DNA of 64,000 nucleotides. Source: CAVRGQ01 sp963720785. Its GTDB lineage: Bacteria; Actinomycetota; Acidimicrobiia; IMCC26256; DASPTH01. Below are positions 26,315-37,099 of this stretch, one piece after another. The notes under the pieces are model-generated. The model ran no database searches, had not been told where the DNA came from, and saw only the letters and a program-made list of their open reading frames with translations. Within the stretch, counting starts at the first letter, position 1. Each line of letters opens with the position of its first letter. The stretch covers positions 1-64,000 of the forward strand of contig CAVRGQ010000001.1 of the NCBI GenBank assembly GCA_963720785.1, given 5' to 3'. The translations under genes and the position numbers were made by a program.

Positions 26315-27306
26315 CGCGTCACCTCCATGTGCGGGAGCACTTCGCTCTCGACGAGGTGCAACATCCGCCACGCGTCGTCGGGGTCGATGCCGGCGAGCAA
26401 CGGGTTGAAGTGCAGTTCGCCGTCGGGGCCGAGCTCCTCCACCAACGCGAGCGCCTCGGCAGGAGTCAACACGTCGTAGGCGCCGCCCTGTCGCAGGTTC
26501 TCGACGTCACGCTCGGGCACGAACGGACCCTGAGGCTCGCCGTAGGCGTCGGTGGTCCACCCCGCGTAGGAGTCGATCTGGTGACGGACGTGCGGCGCTA
26601 GGCGCGCCCACACGTCGTCCTTCGGCTCGGTCGTCACCCAGAGGAAGATCGGCCCGCGCCGAGCGAACTCGCCCGGGTCGGGCCGGCCGAGCGCGACCAC
26701 CTGCTGGCGGTACTTCTCCCAGCCGATCGGCAGCCCCGGCGGGAAGTAGCCATCGGCCAGGTCCACCGCACGGCGGATCCCGGCCCGCGACGCGCCACCC
26801 ACGAAGATCGGCATCGGGTCCTGCACCGGGCGGGGTGTGACCCGCACCGTGGTGCCGCGGTACTCGAACGGCTCGCCAGTCCATGCCTGGCGCAGCACGG
26901 GGATGAGCTCGTCGAGGAACTTCCCGCGTCGGTGGTAGTCGACACCGAACATGTCGAAGTCATGCTCGACGTAGCCCACACCCAGGCCGAGGTCGAGACG
27001 CCCGCTCAGGCAGAGATCGGCGACCGCGACCTCCTCGGCGAGCCGGATGGGGTCGTAGAGCGGCGCGAGCAGCACCGAGAGGCGCACCCGCAGTTCGCGC
27101 GTGCAGGCGCCAATGGCACCCGCCACCACGAGCGGCGCGGGGATGTAGCCGTCGGGCGACTGGTGGTGTTCACCCAACCCGACACGGGCGAAGCCGTGCT
27201 CGTCGGCCCACGCGCACATGTCGAGCGCGGCACGGTAGGTGTCGCGACCGCTGGCACCCATGTGCGCGGGGTGGCGCAGGTCGAAGTTCATGACGAGCTT
27301 CGTCAT
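26311..27306 (-). CDS. LLM-class (luciferase-like) monooxygenase/oxidoreductase
   Basis: A 331-residue TIM-barrel flavin enzyme of the bacterial luciferase-like superfamily, which uses reduced FMN or F420. Typical elements are 'MNFDLRHPAH', 'FARVGLGEHHQSPDGYIPAP', 'LSVLLAPLYDPIRLAEEVAV' and 'RLDLGLGVGYVEHDFDMFGV'. The start ATG overlaps the TetR stop and its stop overlaps the SDR start, so all three are translationally coupled. A monooxygenase acting early on the pathway substrate is the likely role. Confidence 0.87.
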   Translation of the reverse strand: MTKLVMNFDLRHPAHMGASGRDTYRAALDMCAWADEHGFARVGLGEHHQSPDGYIPAPLVVAGAIGACTRELRVRLSVLLAPLYDPIRLAEEVAVADLCLSGRLDLGLGVGYVEHDFDMFGVDYHRRGKFLDELIPVLRQAWTGEPFEYRGTTVRVTPRPVQDPMPIFVGGASRAGIRRAVDLADGYFPPGLPIGWEKYRQQVVALGRPDPGEFARRGPIFLWVTTEPKDDVWARLAPHVRHQIDSYAGWTTDAYGEPQGPFVPERDVENLRQGGAYDVLTPAEALALVEELGPDGELHFNPLLAGIDPDDAWRMLHLVESEVLPHMEVTR

Positions 27307-27911
27307 CGGCGGCGCTTCCCCGGGTACAGGCCGCCGAGGAGTCGCTCGACCGTGCGCTCCCAGGCCGACGGCTTCGGCAGGTCGACACCGATCGACTCCA
27401 GCACCCCGACCCCCAGTTCGGCTGCGAAGAGCAGGAACACCAGTGCCTCCATGTCGACGTCGGGATCGAGTTGTTCCTCCGCCTGGATCTCCCGGTACAC
27501 CGCGCGCCAGTCGTCGAGCTTCGCAGTGAGGGTCGCCGAGAGCTCGTTGCGAACCGCGGGGTCGACGCGGGCTGCCGCCGCGCCCTCCACGAGGAGCGCC
27601 CGCATGGAGGTTCGGCGACGGTACGTGCGCCACTGGCGGCCGATCGCATCGACGAGATTCGCGCCCGTCCCCGCCGCGGGCGCCTCGAGCTCGGCTTCGA
27701 TGCGCTCGTTCACCGCCGCCGCGAGGAGCCCGGCCTTGTTCCGGTAGTGGCCGTAGATCGCGCCGGTGGTGAGGCCGGTACGGCGGGCCAGGTCGCGTAC
27801 CGACACTGCGCCGTACCCGGCGACCACGAACATCTCGGTGGCCGTCTGCACGAGCGCGGCGCGCGTGTTCGCGCCCCGGTCGGCGGTCGGTTCGGTGGCC
27901 TGCTCAGGCAT
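27303..27911 (-). CDS. TetR-family transcriptional regulator, candidate regulator of the catabolic island
   Basis: A 202-residue repressor. The N-terminal helix-turn-helix is 'VSVRDLARRTGLTTGAIYGH' with 'YRNKAGLLAAAVNERI', and the C-terminal ligand-binding domain is helical. It is first in the coupled operon TetR-LLM-SDR and divergent from an NTF2-fold gene. A TAACAACGTCA element lies 38 bases upstream of its ATG, at the spacing also seen for the two other copies in the island, so autoregulation and control of the island are plausible. Confidence 0.87.
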   Translation of the reverse strand: MPEQATEPTADRGANTRAALVQTATEMFVVAGYGAVSVRDLARRTGLTTGAIYGHYRNKAGLLAAAVNERIEAELEAPAAGTGANLVDAIGRQWRTYRRRTSMRALLVEGAAAARVDPAVRNELSATLTAKLDDWRAVYREIQAEEQLDPDVDMEALVFLLFAAELGVGVLESIGVDLPKPSAWERTVERLLGGLYPGKRRR

Positions 27912-27949
27912 CGGTCTCCCTCGGCGCGCGCGCTGGAATCGCGCGAGGC

Positions 27950-27960
27950 TAACAACGTCA
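27950..27960. promoter_or_regulatory. Candidate TetR operator, imperfect copy of TAAC-N3-GTTA
   Basis: TAACAACGTCA lies in the 67-base divergent region between the TetR gene and the NTF2-fold gene, 38 bases upstream of the TetR start. Flanking bases CTAACA.CGT.AT are shared with the perfect copy at 34400. One arm has a single mismatch (GTCA for GTTA). Confidence 0.5.
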
Positions 27961-27978
27961 TGACACCGGGAGGCGACC

Positions 27979-28389
27979 GTGAGTGAGCTGTCGGAGCGGA
28001 ACAAGGCACTCGTGCTCGAGTACATGGAGAAGTTCCGCACGTTCGACCCGGAGCAGTACTTCCCGTATCTCGTCGAGAACCCCACGTACCTGGCCGGCGC
28101 GAACGAGTACCACGGACGCGCTGCGTTCCAGGCGAACACCGACGCCGGCAAGCTGCTCTACCCGAAGCCCGACGAGGCGGTGAACGAATACCTCGCCGTG
28201 CTCGCCGACGGCGACTGGGTGGCGGTGCTGCTCAGGCGCCGCGCGGTCACCAACAAGGGCGAGGACTACGAGAACGTCTACACGATGTTCTACGAGGTCA
28301 TCGACGGCAAGATCGCCACCCAGGTGGAGATGCTCGACTTCCGCGTGTCGGGCGACAAGTTCGACCTCAGCGTGCTGCCACCTCGGTAG
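27979..28389 (+). CDS. SnoaL-like / NTF2-fold protein
   Basis: A 136-residue small alpha+beta barrel protein: 'NKALVLEYMEKFRTFDPEQY' helix, 'GRAAFQANTDAG', then strands ending 'IATQVEMLDFRVSGDK'. The family includes ketosteroid-isomerase-like and SnoaL-like enzymes and dehydratases. The GTG start follows CGGGAGGCGACC. It is divergent from the TetR operon and shares the candidate operator, so it is probably a regulated pathway gene. Catalytic residues cannot be assigned. Confidence 0.75.
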   Translation: MSELSERNKALVLEYMEKFRTFDPEQYFPYLVENPTYLAGANEYHGRAAFQANTDAGKLLYPKPDEAVNEYLAVLADGDWVAVLLRRRAVTNKGEDYENVYTMFYEVIDGKIATQVEMLDFRVSGDKFDLSVLPPR

Positions 28390-28392
28390 CGC

Positions 28393-29315
28393 TCACGGGC
28401 GCGGCGAGTGCACCCGGCCGAAGTCATAGGCGTTCGGCCAGCCGCGCTCGAGCAGGTTGGCCTCCTCCGCGGCGATCTTCGCGGGGAGGTCGTCGGGCTG
28501 CCACCCGCCGACGAGCGCCTCGCCGTGGAGATCGAGCACCGGGCGGCGCAGCTCGAGCAGCAGTTGCAACGAGTACGCGATGCGCGCCGTGAGCACGGCG
28601 GGATCACCGGTGCACAGCGCGAGCGCAGCCTCGGCCATGGTGTCGAGCGGCTCGAACATCACGTCGTCGATCCAGCCCGCGGCGACGAGCGCGGGCGTGG
28701 CGATCGCGGCCTGCGGTGCCAGCGCGTTCACCGAGATGCCCTGTCCCTCGCACTCGCTCGCGGCGGCGACGGTGAGCCGGTTCAGCGCCGCCTTCGACGC
28801 GCCGTACTGGAAGCCCGCCTTCGCCGGCTTGTTGGTGGGGAACGGCGGGCCGGGCGGCAACTCCGCCGCGAAGGTCGTGAGGTTGAGGATCGTGCCGCTC
28901 CCGCATTCGCGCATCGGGTCGATCACGTCGCGCATCAGTTCCCACGGTGCCCACACGTTCACCTGCAGGCACAGTTCCAGCGCCTTGGGCGTGACCTGCT
29001 CGAACGGCACGTAGCCGCCGGCCGCCGCGTTGTTCACCAGGATGTCGATCCGCCCGAACGCCTCCGCGGCGCGCGACACCAGATCGCCGCGCCCTCCCTC
29101 GGGGTCGGACAGGTCGCACGGCAGCACGAGGCACTCGCCACCGAGTCGCCTCGATCCGCGGCCCGGGTCTCCTCCAGCCCGTCGACCGAACGTGCGGTGA
29201 TCGCGACCTTGGCGCCCTCGGCCGCGAGCCGCACCGCGATCGCGGTGCCGGTGCCGCCCTGGCTCGCGCCGGTGACCAGCGCGACCTTCCCCTCGACCAC
29301 CCGCTCGCTCACCAC
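28393..29315 (-). CDS. Short-chain dehydrogenase/reductase, frameshifted
   Basis: The N-terminal part reads 'VVEGKVALVTGASQGGTGTA', with an atypical cofactor loop (ASQGGTG). Between 29141 and 29160 the frame changes, by a net loss of one base or gain of two, and then continues 'LVLPCDLSDPEGG', 'IDILVNNAAAGG', the active site 'FQYGASKAALNRLTVAAASE' and the end 'DFGRVHSPRP'. Repaired length is about 307 residues, longer than most SDRs because of a C-terminal extension. It lies 4 bases after an NTF2-fold gene and converges on another (2-base gap). Confidence 0.78.
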
Positions 29316-29319
29316 GGCG

Positions 29320-29802
29320 TCACCATGTCTGCATCCGGTCCTTCACGTGATCGACGGTGTGGAATTCAGCCGACTCGATGGAGTCGAGCACCACGTCCTT
29401 GGACACCACCTGATACTCGCCGTCGGCCCGGCGCAGCGTCCAGTGCACGAGGCCGCTCGACAGGGTGCTCGGCTTCATGTCGATCACCTGGGTGACGAAC
29501 AGGTACGACTCCACGTCGACCTCGTCGCCGCGCTCCTCGCGCACCCACACGTTGAGCGCCATGTGCCGCAGCGGGTAGGGGCTGTGCTCGCGGTGGTCCT
29601 TCGTCCACGCCATGGCCGCCTCGATGCCCACGTTGTCGGAGGCGATGAAGCTCTCGAACGGGTGGGTGCCGAGCTCCGTGCGCGAGACCAGGTGGCAGTC
29701 GTCGGCGAGGTAGGTCCGCAGCACGTCGAGGTGGCCCTCGTCGTAGTGGAACCAGTAGCGCTGGATGAACTCCTGGACGGCGTAGTGGTCGTGACCGGAC
29801 AT
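29320..29802 (-). CDS. SnoaL-like / NTF2-fold protein
   Basis: A 160-residue protein beginning MSGHDHYAVQEFIQRYWFHY. AGGGGA is 5 bases upstream of ATG 29802, which decides the start over an ATG five codons earlier. Helix 'AVQEFIQRYWFHYDEGHLDV' and strands such as 'HMALNVWVREE' and 'SGLVHWTLRRADGEYQVV' fit the SnoaL_4/NTF2 fold. It leads a leftward pair with an SDR gene. The TAACGGAGTTA palindrome lies 42 bases upstream. Confidence 0.78.
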   Translation of the reverse strand: MSGHDHYAVQEFIQRYWFHYDEGHLDVLRTYLADDCHLVSRTELGTHPFESFIASDNVGIEAAMAWTKDHREHSPYPLRHMALNVWVREERGDEVDVESYLFVTQVIDMKPSTLSSGLVHWTLRRADGEYQVVSKDVVLDSIESAEFHTVDHVKDRMQTW

Positions 29803-29844
29803 CGGGATCCCCTGCAATCGAGTGACGGGCGTGCGGGAGCATCG

Positions 29845-29855
29845 TAACGGAGTTA
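29845..29855. promoter_or_regulatory. Candidate TetR operator, perfect TAAC-N3-GTTA
   Basis: TAACGGAGTTA lies midway in the 89-base divergent region, 42 bases from the leftward NTF2-fold start (29802) and 36 bases from the rightward amidohydrolase start (29892). It is a perfect 4-3-4 palindrome in very G+C-rich DNA, so a chance occurrence is less likely than usual. Confidence 0.55.
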
Positions 29856-29891
29856 TCTTGGTGGTGTCCGGGAACGATGTAGGGGATACTC

Positions 29892-31053
29892 ATGGCCGTC
29901 ATCGACGTCGACACGCATTTCGAGCCCGGTCGAGGGTGGCTCGCCGACCTTCCCGAGCTCGGCAGCCCGGCTGCCCGAGTACTCCGTCGCCGAGGCCACC
30001 ATGCGGGCCCAGGTGGGCGAGCTGCTCGCCGGGGTCCCCGAGGAGGAGCGGCCGCCGCGCGCCGATCTGCTGCCGCCCAAGCTCGCGGCGATCCTCGGCG
30101 AGATCGAGGTGGAGGGGTACGGCTTCGCCGGCTCGGCGATGCACTCCCCCTGCGACCCCGAGGGGCGCCTCGCGTGGATGGACCGCAACGGGATCGACGT
30201 GACCAACGTGCTCTGTCTCGAGGGCGCGGGGTACGCCCGCACGCTCGACGACCGCGCGTTCGCCCGCGAGGTGATCGGTGCGTGCAACACCTGGCTCGCC
30301 GACCAGGTCGACGGTCACCAGGAGCGGCTCATGCCCGCGACCGTGCTCGAACTGAGCGACGTGGACTGGGCGGTCGCCGAGATGACCCGCATGCGCGAGC
30401 GTGGGAGCCGGTCGTTCCTGATCGGTCCGATCCCCGCGCCGGGCAAGCCCGCGATGCACCCCGACTTCGATCCGGTGTGGGCGGCGGCGGAAGCCCTCGG
30501 GATGATCTGCGAGGTGCACGTCGGTTCGGGCGGCAACGCGTTCGACCCGGCCTGGGCGAACCACCCCGACACGATGGTGTTGCGCCAGCTCGGCGCCGCG
30601 GGCGGCTGGCAGGCTGCGCTCCTGATGATGAACGGCATGGTGTTCGGCGGCGTGTTCGACCGCCACCCGAACCTCACGCTGCTCTTCGCCGAGTTCGGCC
30701 TGCACTGGTTCGCCGGTGCAGTCGAGCACATGGAGGCGCGCGGTCCGGCGATCCCCGAGTCCGACATCTACATGGGTACCTACACGAACGCACTGACTCC
30801 GGAGGAGACGGTGCGGCGCAACGTGCGCATCACCCCCCTGCCCCGCCACCACCAGCCGGCGGCGCGCACGCTGGAGCTGTACCCGGAGTGCGTGGTGTTC
30901 TCGTCGGACTACGCCCACAACGAGAGCAACCCCGAGCCCACCGCCTACTACGACGAGCAGCTGGCCGGCGTCGAACCCGCGCGCAAGGAGGCCTTCCTCG
31001 GCGGCACGATCGCCGAGTGCTTCGCGCGCACGGGCGATCCGCTGCCCGTGTAG
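29892..31053 (+). CDS. Amidohydrolase_2-family metal-dependent hydrolase, frameshifted
   Basis: A TIM-barrel hydrolase/decarboxylase. The first strand metal motif is 'MAVIDVDTHFEPGRGW' (D-X-H). An extra C near 29966 breaks the frame; repaired it reads 'ELGSRLPEYSVAEATM' and continues to 'GMICEVHVGSGG', 'LTLLFAEFGLHWF' and the late metal Asp in 'CVVFSSDYAHNESN' (386 residues). Such enzymes hydrolyse or decarboxylate aromatic or alicyclic acids. It heads a rightward set with an LLM gene and a second amidohydrolase, behind a TAAC-N3-GTTA site. Confidence 0.82.
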
Positions 31054-31121
31054 CGTCGCGCCCACCCAGAGGCGGCCTGTCCGCCGAGCCCGTCCCCGCC
31101 CCCTCGGAGGCCCTTCGCGTC

Positions 31122-32349
31122 ATGGAATTCGGCATCTTCCTCAACGGCTACATCCCCGGTCCCGGTGCGCACGACACCGACTGGGAGCACCAGCAGCTCA
31201 TGCAGGAGGCGGAGTACGCGATCTTCGCCGACAAGCACAATTGGAAGTACGCCTGGTTCGGTGAGCACCACTCCCTCACCGAGTACAGCCACATGTCGGC
31301 CCCCGAGGTCGTGATGGGCTACGTGGCGCGCAGCACCGAGTACATCCACCTGTCGTCGGGGATCAACAGCCTCTCGCCGCGCAAGGAGCACCCGGTGCGC
31401 TACGCCGAGCGCGCCGCGATGCTCGACCACGTGACCGGCCGCCGCTACGAGTGGGGCACCGGGCGCGGCGCCGGCTCGCACGAGCTCGCCAGCTTCAACA
31501 TCATGGACCCGTCGTCCACCAAGGCCGAGTGGGACGAGGTCGTCCGCGAGATCCCGCGCATGTGGGAGCAGCTCGACTACGAGTTCCACGGCGAGCACTT
31601 CACCGTGCCCACGCCGCACAACATCCTCCCGAAGCCGTGGGGCCCCGGCCACCCGCCGATCTGGGTGGCGTGTGGCAACCCGCCCACCTTCGAGAAGGCC
31701 GGCCAGCTCGGCATCGGCGCGATCGCCTTCAACTTCGAGCCCATCTACAACCTGAAGGGCCGCATCGAGGCGTACAAGAAGGGCATCTCGGAGTGCACCG
31801 AGCCCATCGGTCAGTTCATGAACGACAACATCATGATGACCAACGGCGCGATCTGCATGGAGGACCGTGACAAGGCCCGGGCCATCGCGCTCGACCGCAT
31901 GAACAGCTATCTCGTGACGATGGTGAACCTGTACCACGACACGATGCCGCCGAACGAGACCATGTCGAAGTGGCCGGTGGCGCCGAACCCGCTGCACCTG
32001 CGCGACATCGCGGGCAACGACCCCGACGCCTTCCTCGACGCGCTGATCGAGGGCGGCTTCATGATGGTCGGAACGCCCGACGAGGTGTGCGAGCAGCTCG
32101 AGTCCTACAAGATCGGTCGGCTGCGACCAGCTCTGCATCGGCATGCCGCAGGACCTCCACCCCGACGAGAACCTCGAGATCATCGAGCTCTTCGGCGACA
32201 AGGTGATCCCCGAGCACGACCCCGACCGCGTGCACTCCACCGACAGGTACCGCGCGACGGCGAAGCCGAAGTTCCCGCGGCTCAACCACCCGCTGCCCGA
32301 CGTCGAGTGGCCGGTCGAGCTGCCGACGACGGCGATGCCGCGCGTCTGA
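31122..32349 (+). CDS. LLM-class flavin-dependent monooxygenase, frameshifted
   Basis: A 408-residue luciferase-like enzyme starting MEFGIFLNGYIPGPGAHDTD. Features are 'YAWFGEHHSLTEYSHMSAPE', 'INSLSPRKEHPVRYAERAAM' and 'RRYEWGTGRGAGSHEL'. An extra C near 32117 breaks the frame; repaired it reads 'YKIGGCDQLCIGMPQDLHPD' and ends 'VELPTTAMPRV'. It is larger than the 26311 enzyme and similar to LLM proteins common in actinobacterial steroid and cyclic-terpenoid clusters (inference). It sits between two amidohydrolase genes. Confidence 0.83.
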
Positions 32350-32383
32350 GCCACCACGTGACACCCTGACGGGGGGAGCAGTC

Positions 32384-33583
32384 GTGCACGAATCGATCTC
32401 GATCGTCGACGCCGATCAGCACTACTACGAGCCGCTCGACTGCTTCACCCGTCACCTCGAGTCGAAGTACGCGGACCGGGCCTTCCACTGCGTGGAGGTG
32501 GAAGGCAGTCCGCTGCCCGAGTGGCGCATCGGCGACCAGCCCGTGGCGATCGAGAAGCACCCACGCGTGATCACGATCGCGCCGGGCGAGCTCGAGCGGC
32601 ATCTCTCCGCCAACGAGCGCGGCGAGCACTACCAGGTGCAGCTGATCGACGGCACCGCACCCGAGTACACCGACCGCGACGCGCGGCTGAAGCTCCTCGA
32701 CGAGTGGGGCATCTCCCACACGGTGATCTACCCGAGCGCCGCGCTTTCCTTCGACATCGAGATGGCGCAGTGGCCGGATGCCGCAGCCGCCACCGCACAC
32801 GCGTTCAACCGCTGGATCGAGCAGGACTGGGGCTACACGTACCAGGACCGCATCTTCAGCGCGCCCTACATCTCGCTGATCCTCGTCGACGAGGCGTGCA
32901 AGGAGCTCGAGCGGGTGCTCGCGCTCGGCGCGCGCGTGGTGCAGGTCCGGCTCGGCGCGATCGACGGCCGCTCCCCCGCCCACCCCGACTTCGACCCGTT
33001 CTGGGCGCGGGTGCAGGAGGCGGGTGTACCCGTGGCCTTCCACATCAGCGGGAACGGCTACGAGGAGGTCCTGTCGCGTTTCTGGGGCGAGAAGCCCGAC
33101 GCCGACCACCCCGAACGTTCCGCGTTCCAGTGGTACGCGACGTTCGCGACGCGCCCGGCGATGGACACCTTCGCCGCGCTGATCTTCCACAACCTGTTCG
33201 GGCGCTTCCCCGCTCTGCGCGTCCTCAGCGTCGAGAACGGCTCACGCTGGGTGCCCACGCTGCTCGACGAGCTCGACACCGCGTTCCGTTTCGTCACCGA
33301 CTCGCAGACCGCGCTGTGGGTCGGCGGACGCGTCACCGAGAAGCCGAGCGAGATCTTCAAGCGGCACTTCTGGATCGCGCCGTTCCTCGACCACCGCCAC
33401 GAGGCGAACGTGCAGGACCTCGTCGACGTGCTCGGCGCGGAGCACGTGCTCTTCGGCTCCGACTGGCCCCACGGCGAGGGCCGCGACACGCCCCGTCACT
33501 TCGAGGACGAGCTCTCCGGCGTCGACGGGGCCGCGCTGGCGCCGATCCTGCACGACAACATGTCCGGCTTGTTGGGCCTCTGA
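32384..33583 (+). CDS. Amidohydrolase_2-family metal-dependent hydrolase
   Basis: An intact 399-residue protein from GTG 32384 with GGGGGGAG 5-6 bases upstream. The D-X-H metal motif variant is 'IVDADQHYYEPLDCFTRHLE', the middle part has 'VPVAFHISGNGYEEVLSRFW', and the last metal Asp is in 'HVLFGSDWPHGEGRDTP'. It is homologous in fold to the gene at 29892 but divergent in sequence. Relatives are decarboxylases or hydrolases of cyclic 1,3-diketone or aromatic acids. Its stop is one base away from the convergent SDR stop. Confidence 0.85.
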   Translation: MHESISIVDADQHYYEPLDCFTRHLESKYADRAFHCVEVEGSPLPEWRIGDQPVAIEKHPRVITIAPGELERHLSANERGEHYQVQLIDGTAPEYTDRDARLKLLDEWGISHTVIYPSAALSFDIEMAQWPDAAAATAHAFNRWIEQDWGYTYQDRIFSAPYISLILVDEACKELERVLALGARVVQVRLGAIDGRSPAHPDFDPFWARVQEAGVPVAFHISGNGYEEVLSRFWGEKPDADHPERSAFQWYATFATRPAMDTFAALIFHNLFGRFPALRVLSVENGSRWVPTLLDELDTAFRFVTDSQTALWVGGRVTEKPSEIFKRHFWIAPFLDHRHEANVQDLVDVLGAEHVLFGSDWPHGEGRDTPRHFEDELSGVDGAALAPILHDNMSGLLGL

Positions 33584-33584
33584 G

Positions 33585-34361
33585 CTACTTCATCATCCCG
33601 CCGGAGACGGAGATGTCGTCGCCGGTCACGAAGCTCGACGCATCGCTCACGAGGTAACACACCGGGCCCACGATCTCCTGCGGGTCGGCCACGCGCTTCT
33701 GGAACGTGCCACCCGCGACGAGGTCGTAGTAGCCCTCTTGCGTCGCGGCGGCGCCGGCCATCATCTCGCTCTGGAACGGGCCCGGCGCGAGGAAGTTCAC
33801 CCGGATGCCGTACTGCGCCCACTCCATCGCCTGGCTCTTCGTGAGGTTGAGCAGGCCGGCCTTCGACGCGCCGTACACGCACACCGAGCCGCCACCGGAG
33901 TAGGCGGCCATCGTGCCGATGTGCACGATGCTGCCGCTCCCCTGCTCCTTCATGACGGGGAACACGCACTGGCTGGTGCGCAACGGGCCCTCCAGGTTCA
34001 CCGAGAACACCTTGCGCCAGTACTCGAGCGTCATCTCCTCGGGCTTCACCCGCGCGGGGTTGATGCCGGCGTTGTTCACCAACGCGTCGATGCGGCCGAA
34101 GCGCTCGACGACCGCGTCGACGAACTCGGGCACCGCATCCCAGTCGCCGACGTGACACGCCCTCGGGAACACCTCGACGCCGGTGGCGCCGGCGATCTCC
34201 TTCGCCACCTCGTCGCACAGCTCCTGCTTGCGGCTGCTCACCACCACCGAGGCGCCGGCCCGGGCGAGCCCCTCGGCCATGGCGCGGCCGATCCCCTTGG
34301 TGGAGCCGGTGACGATCGCCACCTTCCCGGTGAGGTCGAACAGTGCAGCGGTGGGGCGCAT
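33585..34361 (-). CDS. Short-chain dehydrogenase/reductase
   Basis: An intact 258-residue SDR. The cofactor motif is 'KVAIVTGSTKGIGRAMAEGL', with 'IDALVNNAGINPARVKPEEM', the active site 'CVYGASKAGLLNLTKSQAM' and the C-terminal 'SFVTGDDISVSGGMMK'. The start is ATG 34361. A perfect TAACAGCGTTA lies 38 bases upstream, tying this gene to the island regulon even though it faces the opposite direction to the amidohydrolase set. Confidence 0.88.
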   Translation of the reverse strand: MRPTAALFDLTGKVAIVTGSTKGIGRAMAEGLARAGASVVVSSRKQELCDEVAKEIAGATGVEVFPRACHVGDWDAVPEFVDAVVERFGRIDALVNNAGINPARVKPEEMTLEYWRKVFSVNLEGPLRTSQCVFPVMKEQGSGSIVHIGTMAAYSGGGSVCVYGASKAGLLNLTKSQAMEWAQYGIRVNFLAPGPFQSEMMAGAAATQEGYYDLVAGGTFQKRVADPQEIVGPVCYLVSDASSFVTGDDISVSGGMMK

Positions 34362-34399
34362 GGTTTCCTCCAGGCGGCGGCCGACGAACCCGGAGAATC

Positions 34400-34410
34400 T
34401 AACAGCGTTA
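34400..34410. promoter_or_regulatory. Candidate TetR operator, perfect TAAC-N3-GTTA
   Basis: TAACAGCGTTA is 38 bases upstream of the leftward SDR start (34361), in the 150-base region divergent from trmO. With neighbouring bases it matches the 27950 copy over CTAACA-R-CGT-Y-AT. The rest of this region shows no other clear signal. Confidence 0.55.
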
Positions 34411-34511
34411 TACCACCCGTGCTCCGTCAGCCCCGTCCCGTGGTGGTCGTAGGCTCGTGCCGTGGGGGTGATCGCCGATGATGGCGCGCTGACGGCCGGG
34501 CCGATCGTCTC

Positions 34512-34922
34512 ATGAGTGGCTTCGACCTGCGACGCATCGGTGTGGTCGAGTCGCAGTTGCGCGGGCTGGCCGATGCCCCGCGACAGGGCGACGAGGGTGC
34601 GCCCGCAGCCTGGCTCGTGTTCGACCCCGACCTGGCCCCCGCCCTGCGGACACTGGCGGTCGGTGACCGGATGGTCGTGATCACCTGGCTCGACCGCGCC
34701 GATCGAACGGTGCTCGAGACACGCCCGCGCGGCGACGCGTCGCGGCCGGTGCAGGGCGTGTTCAGCACGCGCTCGCCCGACCGGCCCAACCCGATCGGCC
34801 TGCACGAGGTGGAGATTCTCGAGTGCGACGGCCGGCGCATCCGAGTCGACCACCTCGAGGCCATCGACGGCACCCCGATCGTCGACCTCAAGCCGGTGTT
34901 GGGGCCCGCACGCGACCGCTGA
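34512..34922 (+). CDS. trmO: tRNA (N6-threonylcarbamoyladenosine37-N6)-methyltransferase TrmO / TsaA-like
   Basis: A 136-residue protein of the YaeB/TsaA (UPF0066) family. The defining segment is 'QGVFSTRSPDRPNPIGLHEV', followed by 'VDHLEAIDGTPIVDLKPVL'. Known members are SAM-dependent methylases of t6A37 in tRNA-Thr. The C-terminal extension found in E. coli is absent, as in many short homologs, so assignment to TrmO activity is moderately certain. It is 25 bases upstream of the YyaL-like gene. Confidence 0.78.
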   Translation: MSGFDLRRIGVVESQLRGLADAPRQGDEGAPAAWLVFDPDLAPALRTLAVGDRMVVITWLDRADRTVLETRPRGDASRPVQGVFSTRSPDRPNPIGLHEVEILECDGRRIRVDHLEAIDGTPIVDLKPVLGPARDR

Positions 34923-34947
34923 AGCGCTCCTCCGGTACGTTGCAGCG

Positions 34948-37032
<2,085 letters not shown>

Positions 37033-37034
37033 TC

Positions 37035-37086
37035 CGTTTTGGCGTCAGGAAACGTCGCCCTGGCGACGCATGGTGACGCCAAAACG
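37035..37086. terminator. Long nested inverted repeat between convergent genes
   Basis: CGTTTTGGCGTCA (37035-37047) pairs perfectly with TGACGCCAAAACG (37074-37086). The 26-base interior contains its own 7-bp hairpin, CGTCGCC-CT-GGCGACG (37053-37068). It starts 2 bases after the YyaL-like stop and ends 13 bases before the stop of the convergent gene, so a bidirectional terminator is likely. The A/T-rich outer arm tips are unusual here. Confidence 0.65.
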
Positions 37087-37099
37087 AGAGCTGGGCGGG

